Shown here: positions 37,233-48,835 of the stretch, one piece after another | Position numbering within the stretch: the first letter of the stretch is position 1 | Layout: every line of letters starts with the position of its first letter | From: Acanthornis magna | Lineage: Eukaryota; Chordata; Aves; Passeriformes; Acanthizidae | Direction of reading: 5' to 3' | DNA length: 64,000 nucleotides | NCBI GenBank assembly: GCA_036785705.1 | Contig: JAWUZG010000970.1 | Span: forward strand, 2,638,501-2,702,500 | Made by a program: the position numbers and the translations under genes | Notes under the pieces: model-generated | Databases searched by the model: none | Told to the model about the DNA's origin: nothing | What the model saw: only the letters and a program-made list of their open reading frames with translations

Positions 37233-40200
37233 TATAACTAAACATAAGAGAAAGCAGTGTAACCTTCCATCTACTTTTTTCCAAAAGTCTGGAATATTTT
37301 TGTTGTATTACAGCAAAACAATATTTATTTTTAAGATATATCTGCAGTTTATGACTTTATATGGTATTTAAATTCAAACAAAACAGCCAGTCTTGAATTT
37401 TTCTGCAGTAAACATGAAGATCCTTAGACAGATTTCTCAGCTGCTGTAGTTATTACAGGATACTACATTATTCATTTCATGCTTAAAGCAGGATACGTGA
37501 AGGTATGCAGTGTGAGACATTGGCTCTGACAGAGGCCTTAAAGGAAGAGGTCCATTAGATGGCAAAAAGGATTTTCAACCAAAAAGCCCCTATTTTCCAC
37601 TGTGAGAGATTTTCAATACTGTTTGACAGCATTGATGAGCAAACTGGGTGCCACCAACTTTTAAACAACTTCTAAAAGTTTTGAGCATCTGATCTCTGTC
37701 AGAACACAATAGTTCTGATGTACTGCACAGCATTTGGATTGCAGTCAGGGCCTGGCAAAAGAAGAACACTTCAGTGTTAACTTCCCTTCTAGCTCTTTTT
37801 ATTCTCTAAGTCTCGTCTGCAAAGGAAGTAATTTTTCTGTTTTCCTTCCTGAAAACTGAGACAGCATCTGCTTCTCTTCAGCCCACCACCTCCAGGTTAC
37901 ATTGCCATGTAATGAGTGACTATCAGATCTGTCACTAAGCCATGATCTATCTCTGGGAAATCTCATGGTACTTTCTAGTGGTCAAATAGTACCGCAGAGA
38001 TGTCAGCAGAAACCGTGCTACTATCCAGGAACCCTTGCTCTTTTGTTTTGTTTAACTCTCACTGTGGGAAGCCATTTACTTTGCAAGTGGCCTTGGTCAC
38101 AAGGGCTTGCTTTTTTGGCCTGTCTTGGTACAGTTCCTACAATGATCTGACTTCCTATCATGCCACAAAGACCAGATGTGTGATAACTGAAATTTTCACC
38201 CATACTTAATGATGTTTAGGGTTTCCTAAATTAAGAAATGAAAAAAAAAATACAGTAAGGTGAGCGAAAAATAGTTTTCATAGTGTATGGCAAGGAGACA
38301 GTTAATTGGGAGTTACCATGAATTTTGGAGGGAAAATGAGAGTCACTTTGGATGGGTAGGTTCTCAAAGAGAAATGCATTGCAGATAGACAAACTTCATA
38401 ACTCCTGATTAAGCAGTATCTTTGGATGAAGTCTTTCACTAATTTTTGCCTTTGTGATTGCACGTTACACTTAAAATGCACATAAATGTATATATGTATT
38501 TTGCAGGCCATATGAGACTCAAATCTAGAGGATGAAATATTAACCTAAGCATTCTTTATTAAGAGGTCCAGTAATACAGAAAACAAATACTAATTGAAAA
38601 TACCAGAAAAGTTGGATAGAATGATGATGAATTTATATTGGCTTTGGACGCTCTTGGCATTTTGTGGATAAAGTTGGTAACATTCATTCTGAGTTATCTG
38701 CTCTCATTAAACCACACAGATATCTTGCAGGGGAGAAAGTGTGTTGTCTGCTGAATTTCTTGCTGCTCAGAGTTCTAACAATTACACTGTGTCACTGATG
38801 TTTCACTGAAGTGGTGGAGGCTAATATTGGGTGAGTTCACCTATAAGGGAAGGTGCTAATCCCCACCAGGAAGGCAAAGGTATAACCAGTCTTTAAAGCC
38901 TGTCAGTATTCACTCAAAAATCTGAATTTTCAGTGGTGTGAGAAAAGATAATTGTAACCATTAGGGATTTTCCTTGTCTTGGGGAAGTGGGTAGGAAAAG
39001 ATAATACCAGATTTTGTGGTTTGGAGTCAAAATTTGGCACTTATGCTGTCTCAAACATTGCAGAAAGGTGCTTTTTCACTGAAATGTGAAGCATTGATTT
39101 CCACATCAGCATTTATGGATGGTTTGTCATTGTAAAAGGTCACGTCACTTCCTACATTTTCTTTCCCTTCTATAGATTTTTACAGGGATTATTCTGGTCT
39201 CAAATCATATGTACCTTGTGAGGTACAGAAACAACGCAATTCTTTCTGCAAGAGAGGGACATGGGCTTAACATTTGCCTTCCTGCGGTTCAAAGCATCTA
39301 GTGGTGTACAACACTGGACTAAAGGATAAAGTCCTCAGGTCATGTGTTTTGCTTTTGGGAGACTGTGACCAGAGAGAAAAGCATGAAGGTTCAAAAATAA
39401 AGCAGATTTGTTTAGGTATTTCTTCTTTTCTGCCTCACTCTGTGCATACCAGTGTGGCTGTTTAGAATGTAAGTATATTAAACAAACAAAGGAATTTACA
39501 TGGACACTCTTTTGTTCTCAAAATCAAAGTGTATAAACAGGATACTTTAAATGCAGTTTCTGCCAAGGCAGATACACAGTATGTTTATATTGGGTCAGAA
39601 ATGATAACCTGCAGAAGGCAAACACTTTGAGAACAATCTGCTGGGCTGTGCTCTGATATCTCGTATTTAGTATAACATTTAGTAGCTGGGATATCAAGAG
39701 GTGTTAAGAAAGAATCAAGCACTCAGAGCTTGGCCAAACAACTTGAATCATGTATTCCTTAAAGCATTGGAAATACTTACATTTCATAAGATGCTAAATA
39801 AAAGGACTTACAAAAAAAGAGAAATATGAAACAAGTAGTGTGGTAAATAGCTTCCTTATGTGAAAGTGCTTTAATAAGTGTCATTTGCTTGATTTATGAA
39901 CACATTTGGATATAAAAATAATTAGGTCTATTAATAAATGTTGTATTAGGAAACAGAAGAGCTAATTTTACAGCTGTATCCTGATCTCAGTAATTTTGAC
40001 CTTGACATGCAGTGCAGCAATTTCACAGAGATTTTTTGTTGCCATCAAGATGAGGAACTTTTTCAGAAGTCGTGGAGAAGGAAAGAGGGGCAGAGAAATG
40101 GACTTTCTGTCTAGATAAATCCTTTACCTTTTATATGTGTACTGTCAGGTGTTTATTCTACTGATGGCTCAAGATCAAGAATTGTGTTAGAAGAGGGTAA

Positions 40201-43200
40201 ACATCAATTAAGTTTGAAAAAGAATCAAAATCAAAGTGGCCAGGAAAGCAGATGATCCAGGATGAAGGTTTGGATGAGAACCTAAAGATAAATGAGGAGG
40301 GAATAAAGGCAAAACAGAAGGGGTTGTGAAGCACAGGAGAGAGAGAAGAAGACAAAGGAACAATACATAGAAAACTCTCAGAAATCCTTTGATCACACTG
40401 TGGATTTAAATACACAGAACAAGACAGTCGACTATGTTAGGTTCAGCCCCAAAGAATGCATGGATAACAGTTTTAATGGAGCACAGACTCAACTGAAGGA
40501 GAATCAATGACTCTGAAATTTGGAAGTGGTAAGTAAATATCCAGGAGAGACGGAGGGAGTGAGACAAGGGTCTTACATATTTGGTTGTTAGAGAGTGCCC
40601 CCATCATGTAAGGATCCTAAGTGTTTGAATTGTTGTATGGCACAGCCCTGAAAACACTGGGTGTTTTTTGGAGGCTAGTGGGTTTTGCAACATGAAAGAA
40701 AACACATTCAGAGATAATAAGCAGTTGGAGTTCTTACAGCTTGGTCTGCAGCCAGGATCCCTCCTTGTCATTGAAAATGTGTAATGAGAAAAATCTGACC
40801 TCTGTGAATTGTGTACAAGGAACATGTGTTCTAAGGAGGTGCTGTTGAGTGGACAGCTTGCTTATGCCACAAGATTGTTATGGCTGTCTGCAATTTTCCT
40901 CTCTCCATTTGTGAATCTTGATCTCAGTATATCAGATTGCCTCTATAAAATTATTCTTGCCTTGACTTTGTTACAGGAGTCATACATGAAAACTCACTGA
41001 AATTCTCAAGAACACATATTTAGTAATTGCATTAACTAAATTAAGAGTATAGTAATCAAAATACCTCTCTATTTTTCTTGTAGCCTATGAACAGAAAGAG
41101 CAAGGGAGATAGTGACAAACATTTAAATTTCTCAAATGCAGTTCACAATTCAAACCAAGAAAATTTCATGAACACAGCTTGCAATTGGAACCAAACCAAA
41201 TTTCAGAATTTTCCATAAACCTTGATTAAAGAGGCTTGGTCCATGTTTGTTCCTTTGAGAGCAATGGGAGTTGCTCTTTTCACCCAAGGACAGACATGCT
41301 GCCTTCCTAAATCTGCCTCAGAAATGAGAGAGCTAGTGGAGGATGAGAGCGAAGCCTTCTCTTCAGCAAACCTCTGGCCAACTCAAACATACTATTATTT
41401 CCTCTTTGGCTTTGTGTCCTGCCTGTGCACTATCTTCCTGCAGTAACAGGATCAGTTGGAGCAGTGGTTTATATTCCCAGCTGCTGCCTGCTGAGAACAT
41501 TTTTCCCTGCATACTTTGTTTTATTCATCCCAACCATGCAGCATGATCCTCCTGCCTCCCAGATAACTTGAAGGTACAGAAGAGCATAACAATGAGTCCA
41601 TCTTTCCATCCCAGGTCCCACCCACTAGTGGCATGACCTGCGAGAGAAATACAGAGTTCATCACCAGGACTGGGGAGACACTTAGGCAATCACACAGCTA
41701 TACAACTAGTTGCATGGTTTTCTGAACAATACCTTTTGCAACATATTACTTTAAGGAAATGTTGATTCTCCTGATGGAGGAGGTAGGATCCCATCATTAT
41801 GTGCTCTGCTTGGCACCACATGGTATTCTGCATGCATGTTTGTTTGGCAGTGCACAAAAGGATGTGCATGTGCATATTGAAGGATCAAATCAAACGCCAC
41901 AGCTTTAATTCTGGAGTAAGATTTTGTTTTACCAGCAAAGCTTATGGTCATTTAATTACATTTTATTGTTTTGTAACAAATTACAGCATTGAAATATTTG
42001 GCAGATTTGTTAGGAAAAAAAGAAGAAATGGCAAAAAGGCAATTTAGGGAGGGATGATTCAAGTTCTCATTATTTTCTAATTTGAAAACCATTAAATTTT
42101 TCTTTATAGTTCTCCAAGTCACCCACTCTCATAAACTCAGAAATGTGATCTAAACACAGCTGTGAAGGAGGGAGGTATTTTCTGCTGATTTATTCAGGAA
42201 TGTCACCATCCATTTCAGCACAGGAAAATTAATTAGGGAGGCAAATGATAATAATGATAATATGCAAAATAAAAGGAACAATCTAATTTATAGATTTCAA
42301 GTTTGTATGAGGAAGAACAGCAAGTGAAGAAGCTTCATAAATGAAGCATGAGGGAACCTCATCCCCATCTTCAACACTGGAAGTCTTTTGCAACTAAAAT
42401 GTCAATAGCAATAAGTGGTGAGTGCTCAGAGGGCTAATTTTCTCCCTCATAAGGTTTAGCCCAAGCTGGGGTGGCACCAGGAGTTTGATTCAATTCAGTT
42501 TCACAAAATGATGTTGGCTTCTTTGGGGTGTCAGTCCTCCTTCATTGCAGGTCCTGCTGCTTTCCCCCTCCTTAGTCCCTTCATCTCTTGTCTTTCTCTG
42601 CTCAGGCACATATGATTTCTGTAAGACGTCTCTGCTGTTTCAGTAGTGGTACAGAGGGAAGATTCCAACGAAATGAGCAGAACAGATGTGGCTGCACTCC
42701 TCAGCCCCTGGGACTTGTTAAGCATTTGGGTAGTGGTCTCCCAAACTCTGCTTTTGTCTCATACTGAGCACATACATGTTGCCAGATGGCTAATGGAGGC
42801 AATGAAAGGAGTTTCTGTTCTCCTCTGGATGTCCCCCTTTGGCAGCTTTGGCTAATAGAATAAATAATATTTTCTTTTATTGCAGATTTTAAGATTTTCA
42901 ATGAGTATGCAAATAGTTTTCAACATTTGTCTGAGTTCCTGAGTAAGGAAGTATTAGGTCTAAATACTTGCCAGCTGAAAGAGAAGGGCTTAGAATCAGG
43001 ACCTTCCCCCTGTTAATTTGCAGTACACTCTCAAGTCTCTTAAATTTGACATGGTGTAGAAAAGATGATCAAAGCCATTTAGTAGTTTCAGCACAGATAC
43101 TCCCAGCTGGAGAATTTACGTAAATCAGCGATTTAACACCTGCTCTTGGCTTCAGTCTTCCTCTTGACGGAGTATATAAGGTGGTGTTTAAGGGTAATTG

Positions 43201-44069
43201 TGTTAGGAGGGTTGTCTGCCAGCACAGAGCACTGTTTTGAGTGGCTGTATAGGACATAAGCTTGTGCTATGGATGTTTTAGATTATGCTATTTATTTCCA
43301 CCTCTGGGGCACTGGTTAACTCTGGAGCAGAATCTTTGAAGACATGTACGTGCTGCCCTCCGGCTTGTATCTCTGTATTCAAAGGTATGGCTCTGGCTGC
43401 CTTGTGCAAGGTGTGTGCAATGAACCAAGGATGTCTGTGTACATCCAGTGTATAGAAGTTTAAGGTTTTCAAAACCATGTATCTATTTGTCCACAAAATA
43501 AAGGGGGAAAATAAACCTTATTTTGGTTGGGGTTTTTCTGTTTAGTGGGGTTTTTTTGGTTGTTGTTGTCTGGGTTTGTTTGGTTTTATTTTTCCAGAGT
43601 ATTCTAATTTGAAAAGGAAAATTATATATGCATTAGTTAAAAGCTAGATATTTTGTGACCAAAAAAACCCTTTTTCTCGTTAAATCACTATCATACCCAT
43701 TTGTGGGTACATTCCCTAGAACACTGTTTTAATGCAAGATAAAATATGTAAAAATACTACAGCATTTTCAGTCATAATTATACTTTGATGAGTTTATAAA
43801 AATTTCTAATGATTTCAATATACACTTTGTAACATCTTTCCATTTCTAATGTATAGGAATATTTCAAGAAGTTAAAACAAGGGCTATTTCAGAAAGTAAA
43901 AGGGAAAGGACGAATTCTAGTTTACTGTTTGAAAGCTGGTCAACAAGCTTTTAATATCTGTATAAAATTCAGAAGGGTAATGATTACTAAGAATCCATAT
44001 GGTGTTCCTACGGAAACTGATCTAATACTCTGTAGCTGTAAACCAGGTTATGACAAGAGTAGGAAAGAG
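37233..44069. other. Unique AT-rich DNA, no gene seen
   Basis: Nearly 7 kb with no recognised gene or mobile element. A T/G-rich low-complexity tract lies at 43524-43597. Open frames of 60-85 codons show no recognisable domain. Confidence 0.5.
43524..43597 (+). repeat. T/G-rich low-complexity tract
   Basis: Runs of T and G (GGGGTTTTTTTGG, TTGTTGTTGT, TTTGTTTGG) with almost no A or C. Confidence 0.75.
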
Positions 44070-44102
44070 GCAGTTTAACTTCCAGTACTGTGTGGATAAT
44101 AA

Positions 44103-44196
44103 TGATCCATTTTTATCTCTTATTTATCCTCTTTCTTATATGCAGGATGTAGGTGCCATTAAAAATAAACCATTCTAAATACAGAAAGCTTATAAA
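44103..44196 (+). repeat. Local duplication, copy 1
   Basis: TGATCCATTTTTATCTCT followed by TGCAGGATGT and AAAAATAAACCATTCTAAA...ACAGAA...TATAAA recurs in the same order and orientation at 44931-45048, about 830 bp away. The match may start earlier (CAGTTTAACTTCCAGTACTG at about 44075 versus CAGTTTACTTCAGTCTG at about 44850). Confidence 0.7.
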
Positions 44197-44930
44197 GTTC
44201 AGTTTTTGTCTCCCCATCCTCAAACAGTGTCCATGGCAACTCAGTTAAGGATGGACAAATTTCAGTAGTTACTGAAAGCAGGAGAAAGCACAAGAGTTAG
44301 ACCCCAAAAAAGCCACATGCACCTGGGACCAAAGTGCTGGGTTGTCTGTGTGGAGGGAATACGCCATTGTCTTGCAGGAGAAGAAAATAAAATTATAGTT
44401 TTAAGGAATGCTATGCAACTGAAATCACCATAAGTTTATGAAACTTTCTATCTCCCATCTCATGCTAGACCGTGTTTGAGAATGCATAGCCACAGCTACA
44501 AGATAGACTAGTTTTTTTACCTACAGTAGTAAAAACCTATCATCTCTGGCAATTTTCTGTTGCTAAAACAATTTAGTGCTTAATATATCCCAATCTTGCC
44601 TATTACAAGTTCTGTGCTGTTTGTATCTTCTGCCAGGTAAAAGCAGAAGCCAGTTGTGCCAATGCCCACCCTCATTTTGCTGTTCAGACTGTCAATAACC
44701 ATAACACAGAGGCCAGGTATCTCATTGTCACAATCACATGAATCTAGTGATCTCCATTCTCTAATATAACATGGAGGAAAGCATGATAAATTGAATTGTT
44801 ACAATTTTAGGATATTCCGTATCAGTGATTCTAAACAAAGCCTACTCTCAGTTTACTTCAGTCTGAGCTTCAAGGGACCCTACGTTCCCAGTTTTTTTCC
44901 CTTTTGTTCCTGTGTCAGAGCTGTGCATAC

Positions 44931-45048
44931 TGATCCATTTTTATCTCTAACATCTACAGTGACTGACCTCTGCAGATATCCTCCTAGGTCATGTGCAGGA
45001 TGTAACTGTCATAAAAATAAACCATTCTAAACACAGAAGGTCTATAAA
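44931..45048 (+). repeat. Local duplication, copy 2
   Basis: Second, diverged copy of 44103-44196, with about 24 bp extra between the TTTATCTCT block and the TGCAGGATGTAACTGTCATA block. Neither copy belongs to a repeat family I recognise. Confidence 0.7.
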
Positions 45049-46332
45049 CCATGCTCTGGTAACAATTCCTTTTCAATTTATTTATGGATTATTTTCTTGA
45101 GTTATTGTACAAAGTTTCAGCAATAGCAAAAAAATCCAAGTTATCCAAGTTAACCCTTTGGTGTAGAAGTGAAACCAGAAGCTGTCTGTACAGTAACGTT
45201 CCTTTAACTGATGTCATTCTCTGCTGGAGATAAAGCTCTTAAGTCACAACTAGCCTCTTTGTTTACACTAGTTTAAAAGCTAAATATGCAAACATTTGTT
45301 CAGGATGGATTTCTTGTAGCAAAGAGAAGTTCTGCTTTGTCTGAGATACTCTCTGGAAAGGAAGGACATTTTCTGGTCATGTTGGCAAGCCTATAGGGAA
45401 TGTGATTCATCTTCTCTGTCCTGTTGCCTGGAGAATTAAGGAGCTGCAGGAAAACAGGTTAAGTAATCTTCTAACTAGTGCATGAGGTAGTTTCAAAGCA
45501 CAGATATCTCTCTTATCCAATGAAGCCATGTGCCAGCTGCTACTTAGGATAAACTAAACTCTCAAAAAGGATCACAGATTGTTTTATTAAGTTATCTATA
45601 AATTTCCAGAATGAGATCTTAATCTATAAAGAACTGTTGAGTCAGATGATTCTTAGCCTAAATAAAAGGGAAAACATTGTGGTAAATAAAGGTCAAATAA
45701 CAAAAATATAACTAGCCTTGTCAGGCCTAAAGTAATCTGTTATACAAAGTGCACATGGCGTTTTATTGGTACATAAAAAAAATAACATTATGCATAATTT
45801 CCCTCTAGGGCACCTGCAAAAGGGGCCTGCTCTCTCAAAGCATGGTGCACTCTGGGACAGACAGCTATGATGTGTCACACAGCATGACTTCGTGTAGGGA
45901 CTAAGGTCCTACACATTTTCTTTTCCACTATTGTTGCCTTCATTGTTAGAGGTACTAAACAAGAATAAACTTTTTATGCCAAAAATTTTTATTGTCCTAG
46001 TAGTGTTACTGGATGTTAACCATGAGACTAAATTGCACAATCAAACTATTTAATAAATTAACTGTTGTCATGCATCTTTTTGCAGAACACTAGAGATTCT
46101 TAGTAACAAACCCCCCACTTGATTAAGGGAAAATGTTACACAAAATGCTTCACAGAGTTCATATCTGCCAAAAATGTTTAACTCTACACACTTTCAAGAA
46201 GTTGGCAGTACCATTTGAATTTTATCATTGGAACCAATCTTTAGCCTAAGCACTTTGCTATTTCTGTAACTTTACTACAAAAAGGCTCATGATTCAAATC
46301 CCTCAAAGATAAATCCAATTATTTTCCATTTA
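45049..46332. other. Unique AT-rich DNA, no gene seen
   Basis: No recognised exon, RNA gene or repeat. Confidence 0.5.
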
Positions 46333-47236
46333 CATAGAATTATAGAATATCCTGAGTTGGAAGGGACACATGAGGATCATTGAGTCCAGCTCCTGGCCCT
46401 GTGCAGGATACCCCAAGAATTACAATGTGTGTCTGAGAGAGTTGTCCAAATGCTTCTTGAACTCTGTCAGGCTGGTGTTATGAGCCCTTCCTTGGAGAGT
46501 CTGTTCCAGTACCCAGCCTCCCTCTGGGTGAAAAACTTTCTCCTGATATCCAACCTAAACCTCTCCTGACACAACTTCACACCATTCCCATGGGTCCTAT
46601 CACTGCTCACCACAGAGAAGAGATCAGTGTGTGCCCCTCCTCTTCCCCTCACGAGTAAGTTGTAGGCTCTGATGAAGTCTCCCCTCAGTCTCCTCCAGGC
46701 TGAGCAGGAGGAGACTGAGGGGAGATCTCAGCTGCTCCTCATACTTGATGCTTTCCTTCAAGGCCCTTCACATTTTCATAGCCCTCCTTTGGACACTCTC
46801 TAATAGAATTACATCTTTCTTATGTTGTGTTGCCCAAAACTGCCCCCAGCACTCGAGGTGAGGCCACCCCAGTGCAGATTGGTGCGGGACAACCCCCTCC
46901 CTTGCCCAGCTGGTGATGCTGTGCTGATGCCCCCCAGAGCAGGGCTGGCCCTCCTGGCTGCCAGGGCACTGCTGACTCATATTCAGCTTGCCATCCACCA
47001 GGGCCCCCAGGTCCCTTTCCATGGTGCTGCTTTCCAGCCTCTCATTCCCCAGTCTGTTTGTATGTCCAGGGCTGCCCCACTCTTGGTGCAGAATCCAGAC
47101 TTTCCTCTGTTGAATTTCCCAGAGTTGGTGATTTTCCAGTCCTCTAATTTGTTGAGGTCTCCCTGCAGGGCCTCCCTGCTCTTGAGAGAATCAACAACTC
47201 CCTGTGTAGTGTCATTGGCAAACTTACTTAGTAATT
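46333..47236 (-). mobile_element. CR1 LINE 3' portion, minus strand
   Basis: Begins with ACATAGAATTATAGAATATCC, the reverse complement of a CR1 terminus, then GAGTTGGAAGGGACACATGA, the TCCAGCTCCTGGCCCTGTGC block, CTTCTCCAGGCTGAGC-type sequence, CCTTTGGACACTCTC, the AGCACTCGAGGTGAGGCCAC block, and finally TTTAGTGTCATTGGCAAACTT-type sequence near 47220. Read on the minus strand this is the end of ORF2 plus the 3' UTR, about 0.9 kb. It contains a perfect hairpin at 46678-46725 that the usual CR1 sequence lacks. Open frames on both strands (for example 46822-47262) are not genes. Confidence 0.93.
46678..46725. repeat. Perfect 19 bp inverted repeat, 10 nt loop, within CR1
   Basis: TCTCCCCTCAGTCTCCTCC (46678-46696) and its exact reverse complement (46707-46725) surround AGGCTGAGCA. 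Most CR1 copies have only the left arm here, so the right arm looks newly made by copying the opposite strand. Confidence 0.9.
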
Positions 47237-48587
47237 TGAATTACTTTAGTAGTTTAATTTAACTACTAATGTAGTAGTCAAGCAAAATGTGCAGACACTC
47301 AGAAATTAAAATAAGACAATTAAGCAATCCTAAAAATACATTAAATGGCTAATCACTTTTTTCTGTAGGTGTAGAATGCTGTAGTAGTGTCTTCACCTAT
47401 TCCAATATGGCATATTAAAGATTAAATAAATATTAAATAAGTACATCCACCATTGTACCAAAGGGCATGCCTTGTGTGCAAAGGTCTCCAGAAGGTCTGG
47501 AGTCTCTGGTTATTTCTATTGCAAGTTTGCTGTTTGCTACAGAAAGGCCAGAAGGTCTGAATCAATGAAATACCAGTGAATAGAACGATGGAGTAATTTC
47601 TTCCATCTAATAACTGAACTCAGATTTTTGTATTGCCTTTGATTATCCACTTTAGAAAATGAATTTTTTTCTTTTTTTAGACATTCCAAACTGAGGTGGG
47701 TAGAGGTCTCAGTAAATACTTATACAATAGTAAAATTTTTACCTTCATAATTTTTTCATAATAAGACTAGTAGAAATTCCAGCTAAGAATATACTCCACT
47801 CACTGGAAAATTATAGCTCTGGGCACTTAAGACCTCTGCAGCACCTCCTGCGTAGGGACTGCCTGAGATTATCAACCTGAAAGTTTTTAGAACTACATTC
47901 CATTAGACTCTAAACCATTTGATTTAACAACAGACCATGGAAAACTGCATCAGAGATGTTTCACAAAAGGTCATTTATTTCTGAGTCATCAAAATAGGTT
48001 ACCAAAAAGTGTATAAGCTTCCATTAAGTAGCAATTTCTTACTAAACTGTATTACAGAATGAATAATGTCCTCAATATTCCTAAATGGCCACATTGATTT
48101 TGTAAACATCTGTAATACACCACTGAAAGTTCTAAAAACATAACCCTCTTTATTTACATGGCAGAAATTTTTAAGATAAGATTAATGAGCAAACTAAAAT
48201 CTGGCAGCACTAATTATTTTGGAGTGGGACTTGACAATTAAATGTATCTATAAAAGTCTAACATTTACTAATGAAGAAAAGGACAAATTAGGCACCAACT
48301 CATTATGTTTTAATCCAAGCTAAAATATTGCCAAGCAGGATGTAGCTCCAAGGTTTTTGTGACATTCAGATTACTGTGCATCAGAATATCCTTGTGGTAC
48401 AAATAGCTTGTGTAGAAACTCCACATCATGGACAGCCCCCATGACAGATCAGGTTCTCTGCTTATTCTGAGAAATGTTTCTGCTGATAAGTAGGAGTGCA
48501 CTAGGCTGTAATTTTTCATTATTTTTTTCAGTTGAGTAAAGATATTGAGGAATGACATTAATTTAGTTTAATTTATTATAATGAGCC
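47237..48587. other. Unique AT-rich DNA, no gene seen
   Basis: No recognised exon, RNA gene or repeat. Confidence 0.5.
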
Positions 48588-48835
48588 CACCATGAAGAAA
48601 TGGACACTTGCAGCAATAGAGGCCAACAGTGTCCTGGCCTTAACTAAGATGAGTGCTGCCTGCAGGTCAAAGGAGGTGATCCTTTCCCTTGGCTCTGCAC
48701 TGGTGAGGCCACATGTAGGATGTGTGCCCAGTTCTGGGCTCCCCAGCACAAGGGAGACATGGACATACTGGAGAGAATCCAGTGAAGATCCAGAAAGATG
48801 ATGAAGGGACTGAAGCATCAGCTCTTGAAGAAGAA
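48588..48835 (+). mobile_element. CR1 LINE internal fragment
   Basis: Plus-strand piece of the end of CR1 ORF2: GAGGCCAACAGTGTCCTGGC, GAGGTGATCCTTTCCCTTGG, CTGGTGAGGCCACATGTAGG, GTGCCCAGTTCTGGGCTCCC and CTGGAGAGAATCCAGTGAAG, all in the usual order. It has no CR1 3' terminus; similarity is lost at about 48835. Possible further decayed CR1 near 49040-49080 (CAGTGTTCAAGGAATGACAG) is too weak to annotate. Confidence 0.85.
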
